From assembly GCA_964495785.1 (NCBI GenBank), contig CAZBXL010000002.1, positions 1-64,000 on the forward strand: DNA of 64,000 nt. The letters are read 5' to 3'. The notes beneath the pieces were generated by a model. It was not told the origin of the DNA and made no database searches. It was given only the letters and a program-made list of their open reading frames with translations. This document shows, in pieces, positions 34,080-43,143 of this stretch (positions are counted from its first letter, which is position 1; every line of letters starts with the position of its first letter). The DNA is from RFSX01 sp964495785. GTDB lineage: Bacteria > Bacteroidota > Bacteroidia > Chitinophagales > Saprospiraceae. The position numbers and the translations under genes were made by a program.

Positions 34080-34412
34080 TTTTTACTTTTTAAAAATTCT
34101 AAAATAATAATTCGTATTTAATAATTATTCAAACCTAGATTGCCGATATAAAACATGATAAATGCTCTCAGCATTCGCCTCGCCGGCAGGCTTTCATTTC
34201 TTTCTTGAAAAAGAAACGAAACAAAGAATTCAAGGCTATACCCATTTCTTAACGCTAAATAAATCATTAATAACTAAACAAGCGCCAACTCCTTCCTACG
34301 GTCGTCAAACAAGGCCATTGTTTTTAACGTTATAAATGTTCTATTTATCTAAAATGGCTAAGGCCAAATAAACTATTAATTTCAAAAAAACTTTATATCA
34401 AATTTAAAGTTC
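34080..34412. repeat. intergenic region with repeat-like inverted segment
   Basis: This 333-bp gap between the two Fe-S genes contains a local GC-rich block (GCCTCGCCGGCAGGC, near 34170-34190) directly followed by a near-palindromic segment (TTTCTTTCTTGAAAAAGAAA, near 34196-34217, then CGAAACAAAG). Segments of this type are often dispersed in Bacteroidota genomes. It is much richer in GC than its surroundings, and no coding frame is obvious. Copy number in the genome cannot be judged here. Confidence 0.4.
34130..34137 (-). promoter_or_regulatory. -7 promoter element (TAGGTTTG) for the CCG-domain gene
   Basis: On the minus strand TAGGTTTG matches TAnnTTTG exactly, 50 bp before the ATG at 34079. 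It implies separate transcription of the downstream Fe-S gene. No clear -33 box. Confidence 0.4.
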
Positions 34413-35738
34413 TTACTCTGTTTCTAATGACTTCGCCCATTCTATACGTTCATTAGGCATTTGCCATACTGCGCCGGTATTCTCAAGACTTGTAAACATC
34501 GGTGTCCAGTCACCAGGTCCTGAAGAATCAGTCAGTATTCTATGGCGACGTAATTCCAAAATAGGCTCTAATGGATTAATCAGCACAGGACAAGCCTCTA
34601 CACAAGCATTACATGTAGTACACGCGAATAATTCTTCATCAGTAATGTAATCAAAAAGTGATTTTCCATCATCGTATCCTGTCGCATCATAGCCTTTATC
34701 TTTGATAGCAGCTGCCACTTCCGTTGTTCGATCTCTCACATCCATGACGATCTTACGTGGAGATAATTTTTTTCCTGTAGCATTAGCGGGACACACGCTT
34801 GAGCATCTACCGCATTCAGTACATGTGTAGCTATCTAAAATATTCTTCCATGACAGTCCAAAGATATCTTTCACACCAAAATCAGGTAACTCATCCGTCA
34901 TATCCCCACCCGTATCTTCTACAAGTCCCATCATAGATTTCACCTCATTCATGATCTCGGGCATATTATTCATTTCTCCTCTTGATTTAAGCTTAGAGAA
35001 GTAAACATTGGGAAATGCTAAAAGTATATGTAAGTGCTTAGAAATAGGTAGATACAATAAGAAACCAAAAACGACAAGTATATGGAGCCACCATCCTGCT
35101 CTCTCAAGTAGATGCAGGCTTGATTCTGACAAACCAGAAAAGAATGCATTTCCTATAATAGAACTAAGGACAAGATGACCCGTCTCAGGATAATGTTGAG
35201 GATCTAAATTTTGCAACAAACCATCAGCACCATTCATAGTAAAAATAGCAATGATCAAAACAATCTCAGCATAAAGAATATTGTTAGCATCTAATGAAGG
35301 CCAGCCTTTCATCTCAGGCATGATAAGTCTCGGTACTTTAAATAAATTACGTCTGGCTAAGAAAATAATAGTCGCTATTAAAGCTCCCAATGATAAAAAC
35401 TCAATAGTATTAATAATCAATGTATACAAACCACCTAATGCTGAAGCAAAGAAACGGTGCTGACCAAAAATGCCGTCAATAATTATCTCTATCAATTCTA
35501 TCTGGGTAAATAGGAAGGCGACATAAATAAAAAGATGCAACACTGCAGGTATGATACGCTTGAACATTTTCTTTTGTCCAAAGGCTACGAGTAAGACGTT
35601 CTTCCATCTGACGCCAGTATCACCGCCTATTTTCTGGGTTTTACCGAGCATGATGGCTTTGTATATATGACCATAAGATCGGTACGCTAAAAACCCTACT
35701 ATCGATAGCACGACAACAAACAAAACTTGCTGAATCAT
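34413..35738 (-). CDS. membrane 4Fe-4S ferredoxin-type protein (Hdr-associated)
   Basis: At 441 residues it has an N-terminal membrane domain of about five to six helices (residues 1-240; VLFVVVLSIVGFLAYRS, VLHLFIYVAFLFTQIELIEI, LGALIATIIFLARR, LHILVVFGFLLYLPISKHLH), resembling NarI/HdrE-type quinone-interacting subunits. A soluble domain has two 4Fe-4S motifs: CTECGRCSSVCP and CTTCNACVEACP (about 310-375), followed by NPLEPILELRRHRIL. It probably passes electrons between the quinone pool and the CCG-domain protein encoded downstream. The physiological donor is not evident; the pair is widespread in Bacteroidota. Confidence 0.85.
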   Translation of the reverse strand: MIQQVLFVVVLSIVGFLAYRSYGHIYKAIMLGKTQKIGGDTGVRWKNVLLVAFGQKKMFKRIIPAVLHLFIYVAFLFTQIELIEIIIDGIFGQHRFFASALGGLYTLIINTIEFLSLGALIATIIFLARRNLFKVPRLIMPEMKGWPSLDANNILYAEIVLIIAIFTMNGADGLLQNLDPQHYPETGHLVLSSIIGNAFFSGLSESSLHLLERAGWWLHILVVFGFLLYLPISKHLHILLAFPNVYFSKLKSRGEMNNMPEIMNEVKSMMGLVEDTGGDMTDELPDFGVKDIFGLSWKNILDSYTCTECGRCSSVCPANATGKKLSPRKIVMDVRDRTTEVAAAIKDKGYDATGYDDGKSLFDYITDEELFACTTCNACVEACPVLINPLEPILELRRHRILTDSSGPGDWTPMFTSLENTGAVWQMPNERIEWAKSLETE

Positions 35739-35833
35739 AGATTATTCTTTAGTCTTTTGCTATAAATGTAAGGAAGCAAGCGAAATATGTCAGCCTCGCA
35801 AAGCAATTTTTATATAAAATAAAACCTATGTGT

Positions 35834-38317
35834 CTATCTATCAAGCTTATAGCTCACAGTAACATAGTAAGTCCGTGGATCAGATGGGATGATTCCAGGC
35901 CCTGGGTACCCTGTTGCTCTACGTGTAAAGTAATCCCTATCCCAAAGATTATTTATCCCAGTCCCCACCTCTATAATTCCTAAATTCATTGTTAGACTTA
36001 CATCTGTAATAGCATACGCTGGAATGACTCCGATGATTCCATTCCTGCTATCTCCGGTAGCTGCTCGATCAGAATTCTGCACATCAGTAAACTGCTCAGA
36101 AAGATAAGTGAACTGATAAGAAAATCTGATCGATTTGTAACTTGCATTCACTCCTGCTTTGAGATTTATAGTGGGTATAAATTCTACTTTCTTACCTACG
36201 ACATTATTCTCTTCAGATTCGATATACTCAGAGAAAGTGTATGATAGATTAGCAAACATATTAAGATTATAAGATCTTGTCTCAGGACTGATCCATCGAG
36301 CTAAATTAAGATTAACCAATGATTCAGTACCCGCTATAATCGCCTGCCCTATATTCTTCCTGACTCGATTAGCTCTGTCATCTAATATAATTCCGATACG
36401 ATCATCATATAGAACAGAGTAAGCAGTGATGTCGTACGATAGTACATTATCGACTAATCCCTTAATACCAATATCGGCTGTAAAGCCCCGTTCATCATTT
36501 ATATCTGGGTCTACAATAAATGTCGGATTGACTACTCTGATATCACTGAATGTGACTGACCTATAATTCTGTGATAAGTTAGCTACGAACTGAAATTGCT
36601 TACTCTTACGATAACTCATTCCCAAACCCAATAAGACAAACTGACGTGATAGAGTCCTATTATCACTCAGCTCATTATTAGCGATAGGGTTACCCGCATT
36701 ATCAAAGACAACTTGATTGTAATTGCCTATCGACTCAGTTTTAATATACTCAAATCTGGCGCCAGGAACGAGCGATAGCTGATCATTGAGATAGATAATA
36801 TTTTCTGTAAATGCCGACACATTTAAGTTAGGAAAGCTAAAGTCAGATTGATTAGGATAATCAGGAAAAATATCATTATACAACCTGAAATCTGCATCTA
36901 CACCAGTAGAGCCAGCACCTTGTACTGATAAGTTATTGGACTTATAATATTTAAAACCGACGAGTGTCGTTGCTTTTTTTGAAAAAACATTATAGTGATC
37001 AAGTAGCTTCACTTCAGCACCTATATTATTAAATTCTCCAATAATCAAATCTCTGGGAGATATAAAATTCCCATCACTGTCTTGCTCATCAATAGATGTA
37101 ATAGGATTAGAATTGAGATCTATGGGATCGCCTCTGTAACCAACAGATCTTCTAGCAGCATCCAAAGCAAACAAATTAATAGATAACAATTGTCCTGAAT
37201 TAAATTCATGATCGAATTTAAAACTGTATAAATTCCAATTGACATCAAACCAATTTCTCTCGCGAGTACTCTGATCAGGATTGATTAAAAATTGATCATC
37301 CGTAAGTCCTCCGGCTTGCTGCGCCAGATAAGTATAATGCGTATACTCAAACCCAATATTTGTTGACTTACTGAATTTATATTCTAATGATAAAAATCCA
37401 TTGTGGGCATCATAATCCGAAAAGTCCCTATATCCATCACCAGTCTTATAGTTATAGAATCCATTAATAGATAACTTACCTTTATTGATACCTAACTGAT
37501 TAAAACTACTAAAGGAACCGAACGAACCTACTGTCTGATTAGAAACAATCTCAAGTTTTTTGAAGGAAGGTATTTTCCTAATTCTAAAGTCTATTAAGCC
37601 TCCGAACTGTGTCCCATATTGCAGCGAACTTGCTCCTCTGACGATACGTATTTCTGACAGTGACTCTGATGGTGGTGTATAATAGTTTTCAGGATAGCCT
37701 AATACATCTGCACTGATATCATAACCATTCTGACGTGTGTTGAAATTAGATGTTCTATTGGGATCAAGCCCTCTCCCACCGAGGTTCAATTGTAAGCCAC
37801 CATCATTACCTTCATATATATTGAGTCCAGCAACTTGAGCATATATCTGCCTTGCATTATTCAGTGCAAGATTACCATCTATTAAATCTAAGATGACAAC
37901 TTCAGATTTTTTTCCAGCGTAAATCGAAGTTCCTTCGATATCGTTTAGTTGACGAGTAGCAAATAATTCTTCTCTCTCAGAGATTATGTCAATAGCACCG
38001 ATATTATAATTTAATTCGGCCATGTAAAAACTATGTGACATATCAGCCAGCACAAGAACAGTATCTATCTTAGGTTGTAGACCAATAGAGAATAAGGTGA
38101 AGATTTGTTCTCCAGAAGGGAGGTCAGATATTATAAATTTTCCTTCTCCATCAGTGATGTAAGTCTTACCAGATTGCTGATGATAAATTTCTACTTCTGA
38201 TAGAAGAGATTCGTCATCTTGCAAGCGGACCTCACCAGTCATATCATACTGTGCATAACAACTACATGATATTAGAACTAATGCCAACACACATATATAA
38301 CTTAGAGGTCTACTCAT
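35834..38317 (-). CDS. TonB-dependent outer-membrane receptor (FecA-like)
   Basis: Start taken at 38317, which gives a proper signal peptide (MSRPLSYICVLALVLISCSC) and an 8-bp overlap with the upstream gene; a longer frame to 38377 adds 20 residues without sense. The 827-residue protein has an N-terminal carboxypeptidase-regulatory-like domain (MTGEVRLQDDESLLSEVEIY, about 25-110), a plug (IDGNLALNNARQIYAQVAGL, RIVRGASSLQYGTQFGG) and a barrel ending in RTYYVTVSYKLDR. As last gene of a DUF4856/imelysin/HTTM operon it most likely imports an iron complex or a metal carried by a peptide. Substrate is inferred from neighbours. Confidence 0.9.
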   Translation of the reverse strand: MSRPLSYICVLALVLISCSCYAQYDMTGEVRLQDDESLLSEVEIYHQQSGKTYITDGEGKFIISDLPSGEQIFTLFSIGLQPKIDTVLVLADMSHSFYMAELNYNIGAIDIISEREELFATRQLNDIEGTSIYAGKKSEVVILDLIDGNLALNNARQIYAQVAGLNIYEGNDGGLQLNLGGRGLDPNRTSNFNTRQNGYDISADVLGYPENYYTPPSESLSEIRIVRGASSLQYGTQFGGLIDFRIRKIPSFKKLEIVSNQTVGSFGSFSSFNQLGINKGKLSINGFYNYKTGDGYRDFSDYDAHNGFLSLEYKFSKSTNIGFEYTHYTYLAQQAGGLTDDQFLINPDQSTRERNWFDVNWNLYSFKFDHEFNSGQLLSINLFALDAARRSVGYRGDPIDLNSNPITSIDEQDSDGNFISPRDLIIGEFNNIGAEVKLLDHYNVFSKKATTLVGFKYYKSNNLSVQGAGSTGVDADFRLYNDIFPDYPNQSDFSFPNLNVSAFTENIIYLNDQLSLVPGARFEYIKTESIGNYNQVVFDNAGNPIANNELSDNRTLSRQFVLLGLGMSYRKSKQFQFVANLSQNYRSVTFSDIRVVNPTFIVDPDINDERGFTADIGIKGLVDNVLSYDITAYSVLYDDRIGIILDDRANRVRKNIGQAIIAGTESLVNLNLARWISPETRSYNLNMFANLSYTFSEYIESEENNVVGKKVEFIPTINLKAGVNASYKSIRFSYQFTYLSEQFTDVQNSDRAATGDSRNGIIGVIPAYAITDVSLTMNLGIIEVGTGINNLWDRDYFTRRATGYPGPGIIPSDPRTYYVTVSYKLDR

Positions 38318-39704
38318 GAAGCGGTGTAATATGGTTCTGACACAATTCTCTGTAGCTAACATCCAGAAGATTAACATTAGGGTCTATAAATGGTTGATTA
38401 GGTCGACCATTAAGAGCAGCATAACTCTCTACATATACTTCAATGTTCTCATGTCCTTGAGAGCTAAAGTGCTGACCTAAGTACTGAGCATATTCTAATA
38501 TGAAATCTGGCTGAGTAGACATTTGTTTTTGCTGCAGCGAAGTTAAGAAATCCTCATTCTGAACATAGAATCTTTTTTGTGATAGACCATCAACAATTTT
38601 AAAATTAGCATATCCCGTTTTCTCCATTAACATCACCCTCCATGAGAAGCGATATCCCTGCTCGGTCCAATAGACATTGTCTGTCAAGAAAAAACATCTC
38701 AATGGGAATATTAATTGAAAGGCCATAAAAGCCATAAGTATATATCTAACAAATGGTATCTGATGTATCCCGCTCACTGAATTAGAATGTTCATTCTGAA
38801 GTGGACCTTCTTGGTCTATCGCCACTGCCCCATCCCTACTCATCAACTTATCAAAAGGAAAAAACCTCACAACAAACTCCATAAATCGCTCATGAAATTC
38901 TGGGCTGAAAAATATAATCGTCCCAGCTATCATGATATAAGGAAACATCCCTATGGGAAACAAAACTCTTGTCAGAACATGGAATACAATAACAATTATA
39001 AAAGCAAACACTCGTGTACGTTTCCACAACAATAAAAAGACGATAGATAAATCATAGATAGCACCACCCCAACTAAATAAATAATGTAACCACTTCTCGT
39101 GCATCACTGCTCCCAACAGTGGAATATCCATCTTAGTCGGTAGCCATATTGACAATGGCATAGCCAGCATTATCCAATCATAATTAAGCTTTGCAAGACC
39201 GGCATAGATATAGACGATGGCTAAAATAAGCTTAACAATATCTACTGTCCATCTTGGTATGTACTTAGAGCTTATGAGCTTATTATGCTTTGCATCTATA
39301 GAATAGTACGCATGAGCTGGCAAGAAGATTAAAAGAAAACTCATGACCGAAACGAAATAATAATGATTAAGATAAGTCGTCTTATCCATCAATTCTATAT
39401 ATGTAAAACATAGGAAAAATGTGATAATCGATGATCTATATTTCCAACCTATACAGACGCCAACGGCAGAAATAAAACAAATAATAAAAAGTAGATAAGT
39501 CCACTGACCAGGGACTTGTATAAAATCAAAGCCGGTATAATGAAAATGAAATTTTGGAAGCAGATATAGTTTTTCTATCCATCCATTGTACCAAAACCGA
39601 ATGATACTTATCGCCATTATAAGACCAAATAAAAAACGAAAGACCGCCAATGAGGCAGCCTTTGTTTGTTTATCTATATAGTCTTGTAATAGCATGTTGT
39701 TCAT
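38310..39704 (-). CDS. HTTM protein, vitamin-K-dependent gamma-carboxylase-like
   Basis: The 464-residue integral membrane protein belongs to the HTTM family that contains vertebrate gamma-glutamyl carboxylase. Features shared with that enzyme: the N-terminal AVFRFLFGLIMAI helix, WIEKLYLLPKFHFHYTGF, the lysine in YAGLAKLNYDWI (K172), matching the catalytic-base region GVKKLDADW of the human enzyme, and the C-terminal RFSWRVMLMEKTGY (human HxFSWRMML). So a carboxylase-type active site appears preserved, although many bacterial homologues have unknown reactions. It overlaps the receptor gene and touches the imelysin gene (shared base at 39704), which points to a role in the iron-type uptake operon. 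Confidence 0.8.
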   Translation of the reverse strand: MNNMLLQDYIDKQTKAASLAVFRFLFGLIMAISIIRFWYNGWIEKLYLLPKFHFHYTGFDFIQVPGQWTYLLFIICFISAVGVCIGWKYRSSIITFFLCFTYIELMDKTTYLNHYYFVSVMSFLLIFLPAHAYYSIDAKHNKLISSKYIPRWTVDIVKLILAIVYIYAGLAKLNYDWIMLAMPLSIWLPTKMDIPLLGAVMHEKWLHYLFSWGGAIYDLSIVFLLLWKRTRVFAFIIVIVFHVLTRVLFPIGMFPYIMIAGTIIFFSPEFHERFMEFVVRFFPFDKLMSRDGAVAIDQEGPLQNEHSNSVSGIHQIPFVRYILMAFMAFQLIFPLRCFFLTDNVYWTEQGYRFSWRVMLMEKTGYANFKIVDGLSQKRFYVQNEDFLTSLQQKQMSTQPDFILEYAQYLGQHFSSQGHENIEVYVESYAALNGRPNQPFIDPNVNLLDVSYRELCQNHITPLHE

Positions 39705-40813
39705 TAATCACCGTCAGCATCTACAAAATCCACTTGGATATTTAATGCCTGAAGCATATCTACCTTTAACAAAACAACAGCGACTTGTAGCTCGTCATAC
39801 GTAGCGAGCATTTTAGAATTATCCACATTAATTTGATTACTAAAATCCTCTGACAAATCGATGAGAGAATCCGATACAAGCATCCACTGGTTAATGATAA
39901 GGTCTGCAATATTAGGTGTTCCATTTTGTACACTGATATAATCAAGGTAAGCTTTGAGACTTGTAACAGTGCTATTATCAGATGAGTTACCACTAAAGAA
40001 ATCCTGAACGGCATCGAATCCTTCAAGAAATAATTCTTTAGAATAAATTGCTGAATATGGCGCTTCTACTGATGTAGCTATTGGGCTACCAGAAAATACG
40101 CCTGCAGGAATTCCGATCTTACCAGCCCTCAGATATTTTTCATAATAAAATAAAAAATCATTAACCATCTTATCAACTGATGCAGTAGCTGAAGATCCAC
40201 TGTTGTTGATGAAGGTAGATCTGTAATTAGACTTCCAATCTTCTGATACAACTTCCGCATTAGAATGCAGATTTTCTATTAGGTCAGATAGATAAGCTTT
40301 AGCTCCAGTATCCGATAAAACTTCAAGAATCATCTCATCACTATCTCCTACTCCATACAACAAGTAATCCAGTGCTGGAAAACCCTGCTCATCATAACTT
40401 GAAGGAAGAGTTAGATTATAATCTTGAGTCGTTATATTCTCTTCTATAGACTCAGTATCCGTCGGATATACATTTGTAAAATTGAGTAATCTAATTTCTT
40501 CTGCCTTCCCAATGTTAAACATTGCTACTCGCTGCCATGCCTTATACGCTTCTATGTACGAAGCCCTTAGTTCAATAAGCTGCTCCTCTGTAGATTTATT
40601 TATAAATTCATCCTTATAGGTATTGAATTGTCCTAATGCATCTACATAGTTCTCGAATGACGGTATAATAATCCCATCAGCCCAATCAGTCAGCATAGCT
40701 TCTCTATCAAAACTATCCGTGAACATTTCCATAGGCTCTGAGTCATCTCCACAAGAGACTAATACAAGCAAGGTTGTTATTAAAGATAGAAGTATTATTT
40801 GGATAGATTTCAT
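39704..40813 (-). CDS. imelysin-family lipoprotein
   Basis: The 369-residue protein has a lipoprotein signal (IILLSLITTLLVLVSC). It fits the imelysin (peptidase M75/EfeO-like) helical fold, with the paired helices FINKSTEEQLIELRASYIEA and the signature region in QGFPALDYLLYG. The usual GxHxxE motif reads G-F-P-A-L-D here, so the His and Glu are replaced, as in a subset of Bacteroidota members. Imelysins bind iron or are iron-regulated rather than being proven proteases. It lies 10 bp after a DUF4856 lipoprotein gene and next to HTTM and TonB receptor genes, a recurrent iron-associated set. Confidence 0.85.
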   Translation of the reverse strand: MKSIQIILLSLITTLLVLVSCGDDSEPMEMFTDSFDREAMLTDWADGIIIPSFENYVDALGQFNTYKDEFINKSTEEQLIELRASYIEAYKAWQRVAMFNIGKAEEIRLLNFTNVYPTDTESIEENITTQDYNLTLPSSYDEQGFPALDYLLYGVGDSDEMILEVLSDTGAKAYLSDLIENLHSNAEVVSEDWKSNYRSTFINNSGSSATASVDKMVNDFLFYYEKYLRAGKIGIPAGVFSGSPIATSVEAPYSAIYSKELFLEGFDAVQDFFSGNSSDNSTVTSLKAYLDYISVQNGTPNIADLIINQWMLVSDSLIDLSEDFSNQINVDNSKMLATYDELQVAVVLLKVDMLQALNIQVDFVDADGD

Positions 40814-40823
40814 AAAAATAATT

Positions 40824-42026
40824 TTACTCTGCAGCTTGTTCTACTGTAAAATCAAACTTGTCAGCTATAGATTGTGATATTTCATCTAAAGTGCTGGCTT
40901 GTACATCCCAAAAGCCATTGCCTTGAGTCAAAGAAGATATATAAGCATCTACTTCAGATCTTGAAAAATAGGTATTATTAGAATCTGCATTTCTCGCAAA
41001 TCTCAAACTGTATATAAATCCAAATCCTTCAGATAAGTCGTGAAATCCACCTCCAAAATCACCATTGCTTAGTGCTACTTTTCCTTGTTGTAAATAATAC
41101 ACAGCTCTGATGGCTACGATTTCTGCTAATCTTTCTTTAATAATGGCTGCTTGCTGATCTCGTAACTCATAATTTTTTGCCACGATTGCTGCTCTCCCAG
41201 TTTTGTAAGCAGAGAATATCTCTTCTGCAATTCCAGCAAAGTCAGAATCATTTTCAACTCTGGACAAATATTTATTAAGAAAATTATCATCACCTAACGT
41301 AGCGAGAGGATCTGCTGTATCAGCAGAAAAACCAAATAGGTAGCCATAAGCCTCATCCCAAAAATGCTCCATCGCAGTATATGTATTCTCAGCATCCGTG
41401 ATCACATTATCATTATCTAACTCCACATTATCAAGTAAGTCTGCACTTAGATAGTTATTAGATATTTGATCTACAATAAGTGCTCCTATGAGCGACTTAC
41501 CGACGGCCTGATTATATTCCAGACCTTTAGCATTGATATATCTTACTGAAGTTCCGTCTGCAATCTGTCCTGCTACACCTTCTTCAGCTAAAGTATTTTC
41601 GTTAGGAAAGACTTCCTGTACTTGAGCAGTTATCCATTCTTGTAATTGTGCCTTTATCTCTGCAGACTCTACCGCATTAGAAGAGAAAATATCCAATGAG
41701 GCTGCCACCTTCGATTTTACACTTTTAGATGAAGCATTGTAGTCAGGGTTCTCATAAGGATCTACATCATCACCTGATGCACTTTGATTAGCATACATTT
41801 CTATGAGCTCTTCTTCGGTTCTATCAAAGTCACTCATAGCAGCTACTAACTCCGTTGCCATTCCTATTCTCTCAGTCTGTCCAGAGAACGAGACTGTAGA
41901 TTCTCCGTTTCTTTCAAAAGTATATAAATCAGGTACGGATACCTCCGTATTAATCTCTAAATTATCAGAGCAAGACACCATAAAAAGCATCATTAATACA
42001 CCTAAAGCATTGATTATCAACCTCAT
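40824..42026 (-). CDS. DUF4856 lipoprotein
   Basis: The 400-residue protein is read from the ATG at 42026, giving a lipoprotein signal (LIINALGVLMMLFMVSC). A longer frame begins with TTG at 42068, inside the -7 promoter box, and is rejected. The sequence matches DUF4856: VPDLYTFERNGESTVSFSGQ near the N-terminus, LEYNQAVGKSLIGALIVDQI, then AMEHFWDEAYGYLFGF and the C-terminal GGFHDLSEGFGFIYSLRF. These proteins occur almost always beside imelysin genes and are thought to serve iron acquisition at the surface. First gene of a four-gene operon. Confidence 0.85.
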   Translation of the reverse strand: MRLIINALGVLMMLFMVSCSDNLEINTEVSVPDLYTFERNGESTVSFSGQTERIGMATELVAAMSDFDRTEEELIEMYANQSASGDDVDPYENPDYNASSKSVKSKVAASLDIFSSNAVESAEIKAQLQEWITAQVQEVFPNENTLAEEGVAGQIADGTSVRYINAKGLEYNQAVGKSLIGALIVDQISNNYLSADLLDNVELDNDNVITDAENTYTAMEHFWDEAYGYLFGFSADTADPLATLGDDNFLNKYLSRVENDSDFAGIAEEIFSAYKTGRAAIVAKNYELRDQQAAIIKERLAEIVAIRAVYYLQQGKVALSNGDFGGGFHDLSEGFGFIYSLRFARNADSNNTYFSRSEVDAYISSLTQGNGFWDVQASTLDEISQSIADKFDFTVEQAAE

Positions 42027-42065
42027 ATTGGTCTTATTCTTATTTAGATTAAATATAAGTAAGCC

Positions 42066-42073
42066 CAAATATA
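42066..42073 (-). promoter_or_regulatory. -7 promoter element (TATATTTG) of the DUF4856/imelysin operon
   Basis: TATATTTG on the minus strand is an exact TAnnTTTG match 39 bp upstream of the DUF4856 ATG at 42026. It excludes the longer TTG-start frame, which would begin within the box. No good -33 box or Fur-like site was recognised. Confidence 0.5.
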
Positions 42074-42243
42074 TATAAAGTAATTATACTGTAATGCGAG
42101 AAATGGAAGTTTTTTAAAATAAATATTTATGGGTCTTTTATGGATTGTATTTTCAACTATTCACACGAGATATAGACTGTATTACCATAAGGTTTCTTAT
42201 CCGTTGTTACAGCTCATAGTCCGTTCATCTTGTACAATAAAAA

Positions 42244-42277
42244 AATGCTCAGAGCAACCAAAGTCACTGTGAGCATT
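42244..42277 (-). terminator. terminator of the DUF4197 gene
   Basis: AATGCTCA (42244-42251) pairs with TGAGCATT (42270-42277); on the minus strand a T-run follows (the A-run at 42239-42245). It is 23 bp after the stop codon. Confidence 0.7.
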
Positions 42278-42300
42278 CAATCTCATTTTACTAATTATTC

Positions 42301-43023
42301 TTATGATTTGTCTTGCTGAGCAAAGACTTCTTTCAATAAGGGCGAAGTCCTTAGGCTTTTATCTTCTCTGATACCCTCTTCTTTATTTTGAATCAATTCA
42401 AACATGCCATCTAATGCTTTATTGTTGACATGATCATCTAATTCTGGATTAAGCTTAGAGGTGAATGGAATCTTATTGTATGCTCCTACTGCCGATTGCC
42501 AGTACTCTCTTGCATTGACTTCATCTAATGCAGTTTGTATGACTGGCATAAACTCAGAATACAGTTCTGCACGAGATGTCTTCTCGAGGTATCTCGTGGC
42601 AGCATCATCATTACCCATCAGAATATTTGTTGCATCGCTAAAACTCATTTGCTTTATTGCATTTACAAAAATAGGAGTAGCTTTCTTTGCGGCTATTTCA
42701 GCAGCTTCGTTCATCTTAGCGATAAGATCAGCTTCTATATTCTGAAACCCTGGCAACTTAGAGACTTTAGATGTCACTTTCTGAGCCTCTTCTGGGATAA
42801 GAATCTTATAAGGTGACTCTAAGTATCCATTAGTCGCGGAGAGTGACTGTACAGCATTATCTACACCGACTTCTAACGCTTCCTTAAGACCACCGGCAAC
42901 ATCTCCTGTGCTCGAAGCACCACTTATCATTTCTTTTCCTTTATCTAATAGCTTACCGAATTGTGCTTGTGATGTCAATGCTCCGAATGAGAACAAAGCG
43001 ATCATTATCCAATTTTTATTCAT
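42301..43023 (-). CDS. DUF4197 secreted/periplasmic protein
   Basis: The 240-residue protein is read from the ATG at 43023 (signal peptide MNKNWIMIALFSFGALTSQA); nine extra residues upstream were rejected. The mature part fits DUF4197: GGLKEALEVGVDNAVQSLSA, ILIPEEAQKVTSKVSKLPG, INAIKQMSF-like segment (VNAIKQMSFSDATNIL), GNDDAATRYLEKTS and the C-terminal DGMFELIQNKEEGIREDKS. It is a conserved helical protein of unknown function in Bacteroidota and Proteobacteria. It is monocistronic with a good terminator. Confidence 0.8.
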   Translation of the reverse strand: MNKNWIMIALFSFGALTSQAQFGKLLDKGKEMISGASSTGDVAGGLKEALEVGVDNAVQSLSATNGYLESPYKILIPEEAQKVTSKVSKLPGFQNIEADLIAKMNEAAEIAAKKATPIFVNAIKQMSFSDATNILMGNDDAATRYLEKTSRAELYSEFMPVIQTALDEVNAREYWQSAVGAYNKIPFTSKLNPELDDHVNNKALDGMFELIQNKEEGIREDKSLRTSPLLKEVFAQQDKS

Positions 43024-43143
43024 GACAATTACATTATTTAGTTGATACAATAATAACAGAAGCCTACAGCTTTATAGTGTTAAGGAATGATTAAATTATA
43101 AATGCTTAACGCAAAAAGGATAATCGGTGCCTTTGTATGACAC

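Noticed and set aside
34190..34240. Insertion-sequence end
   Set aside because: The inverted segment is short and imperfect, and no transposase frame or target duplication is present.
39766..40026. Minus-strand 86-residue open frame
   Set aside because: It is an alternative frame inside the imelysin gene, which has clear family motifs.
42027..42068. Longer TTG-start version of the DUF4856 gene
   Set aside because: It would begin inside the -7 promoter box and place 14 polar residues before the lipoprotein signal.
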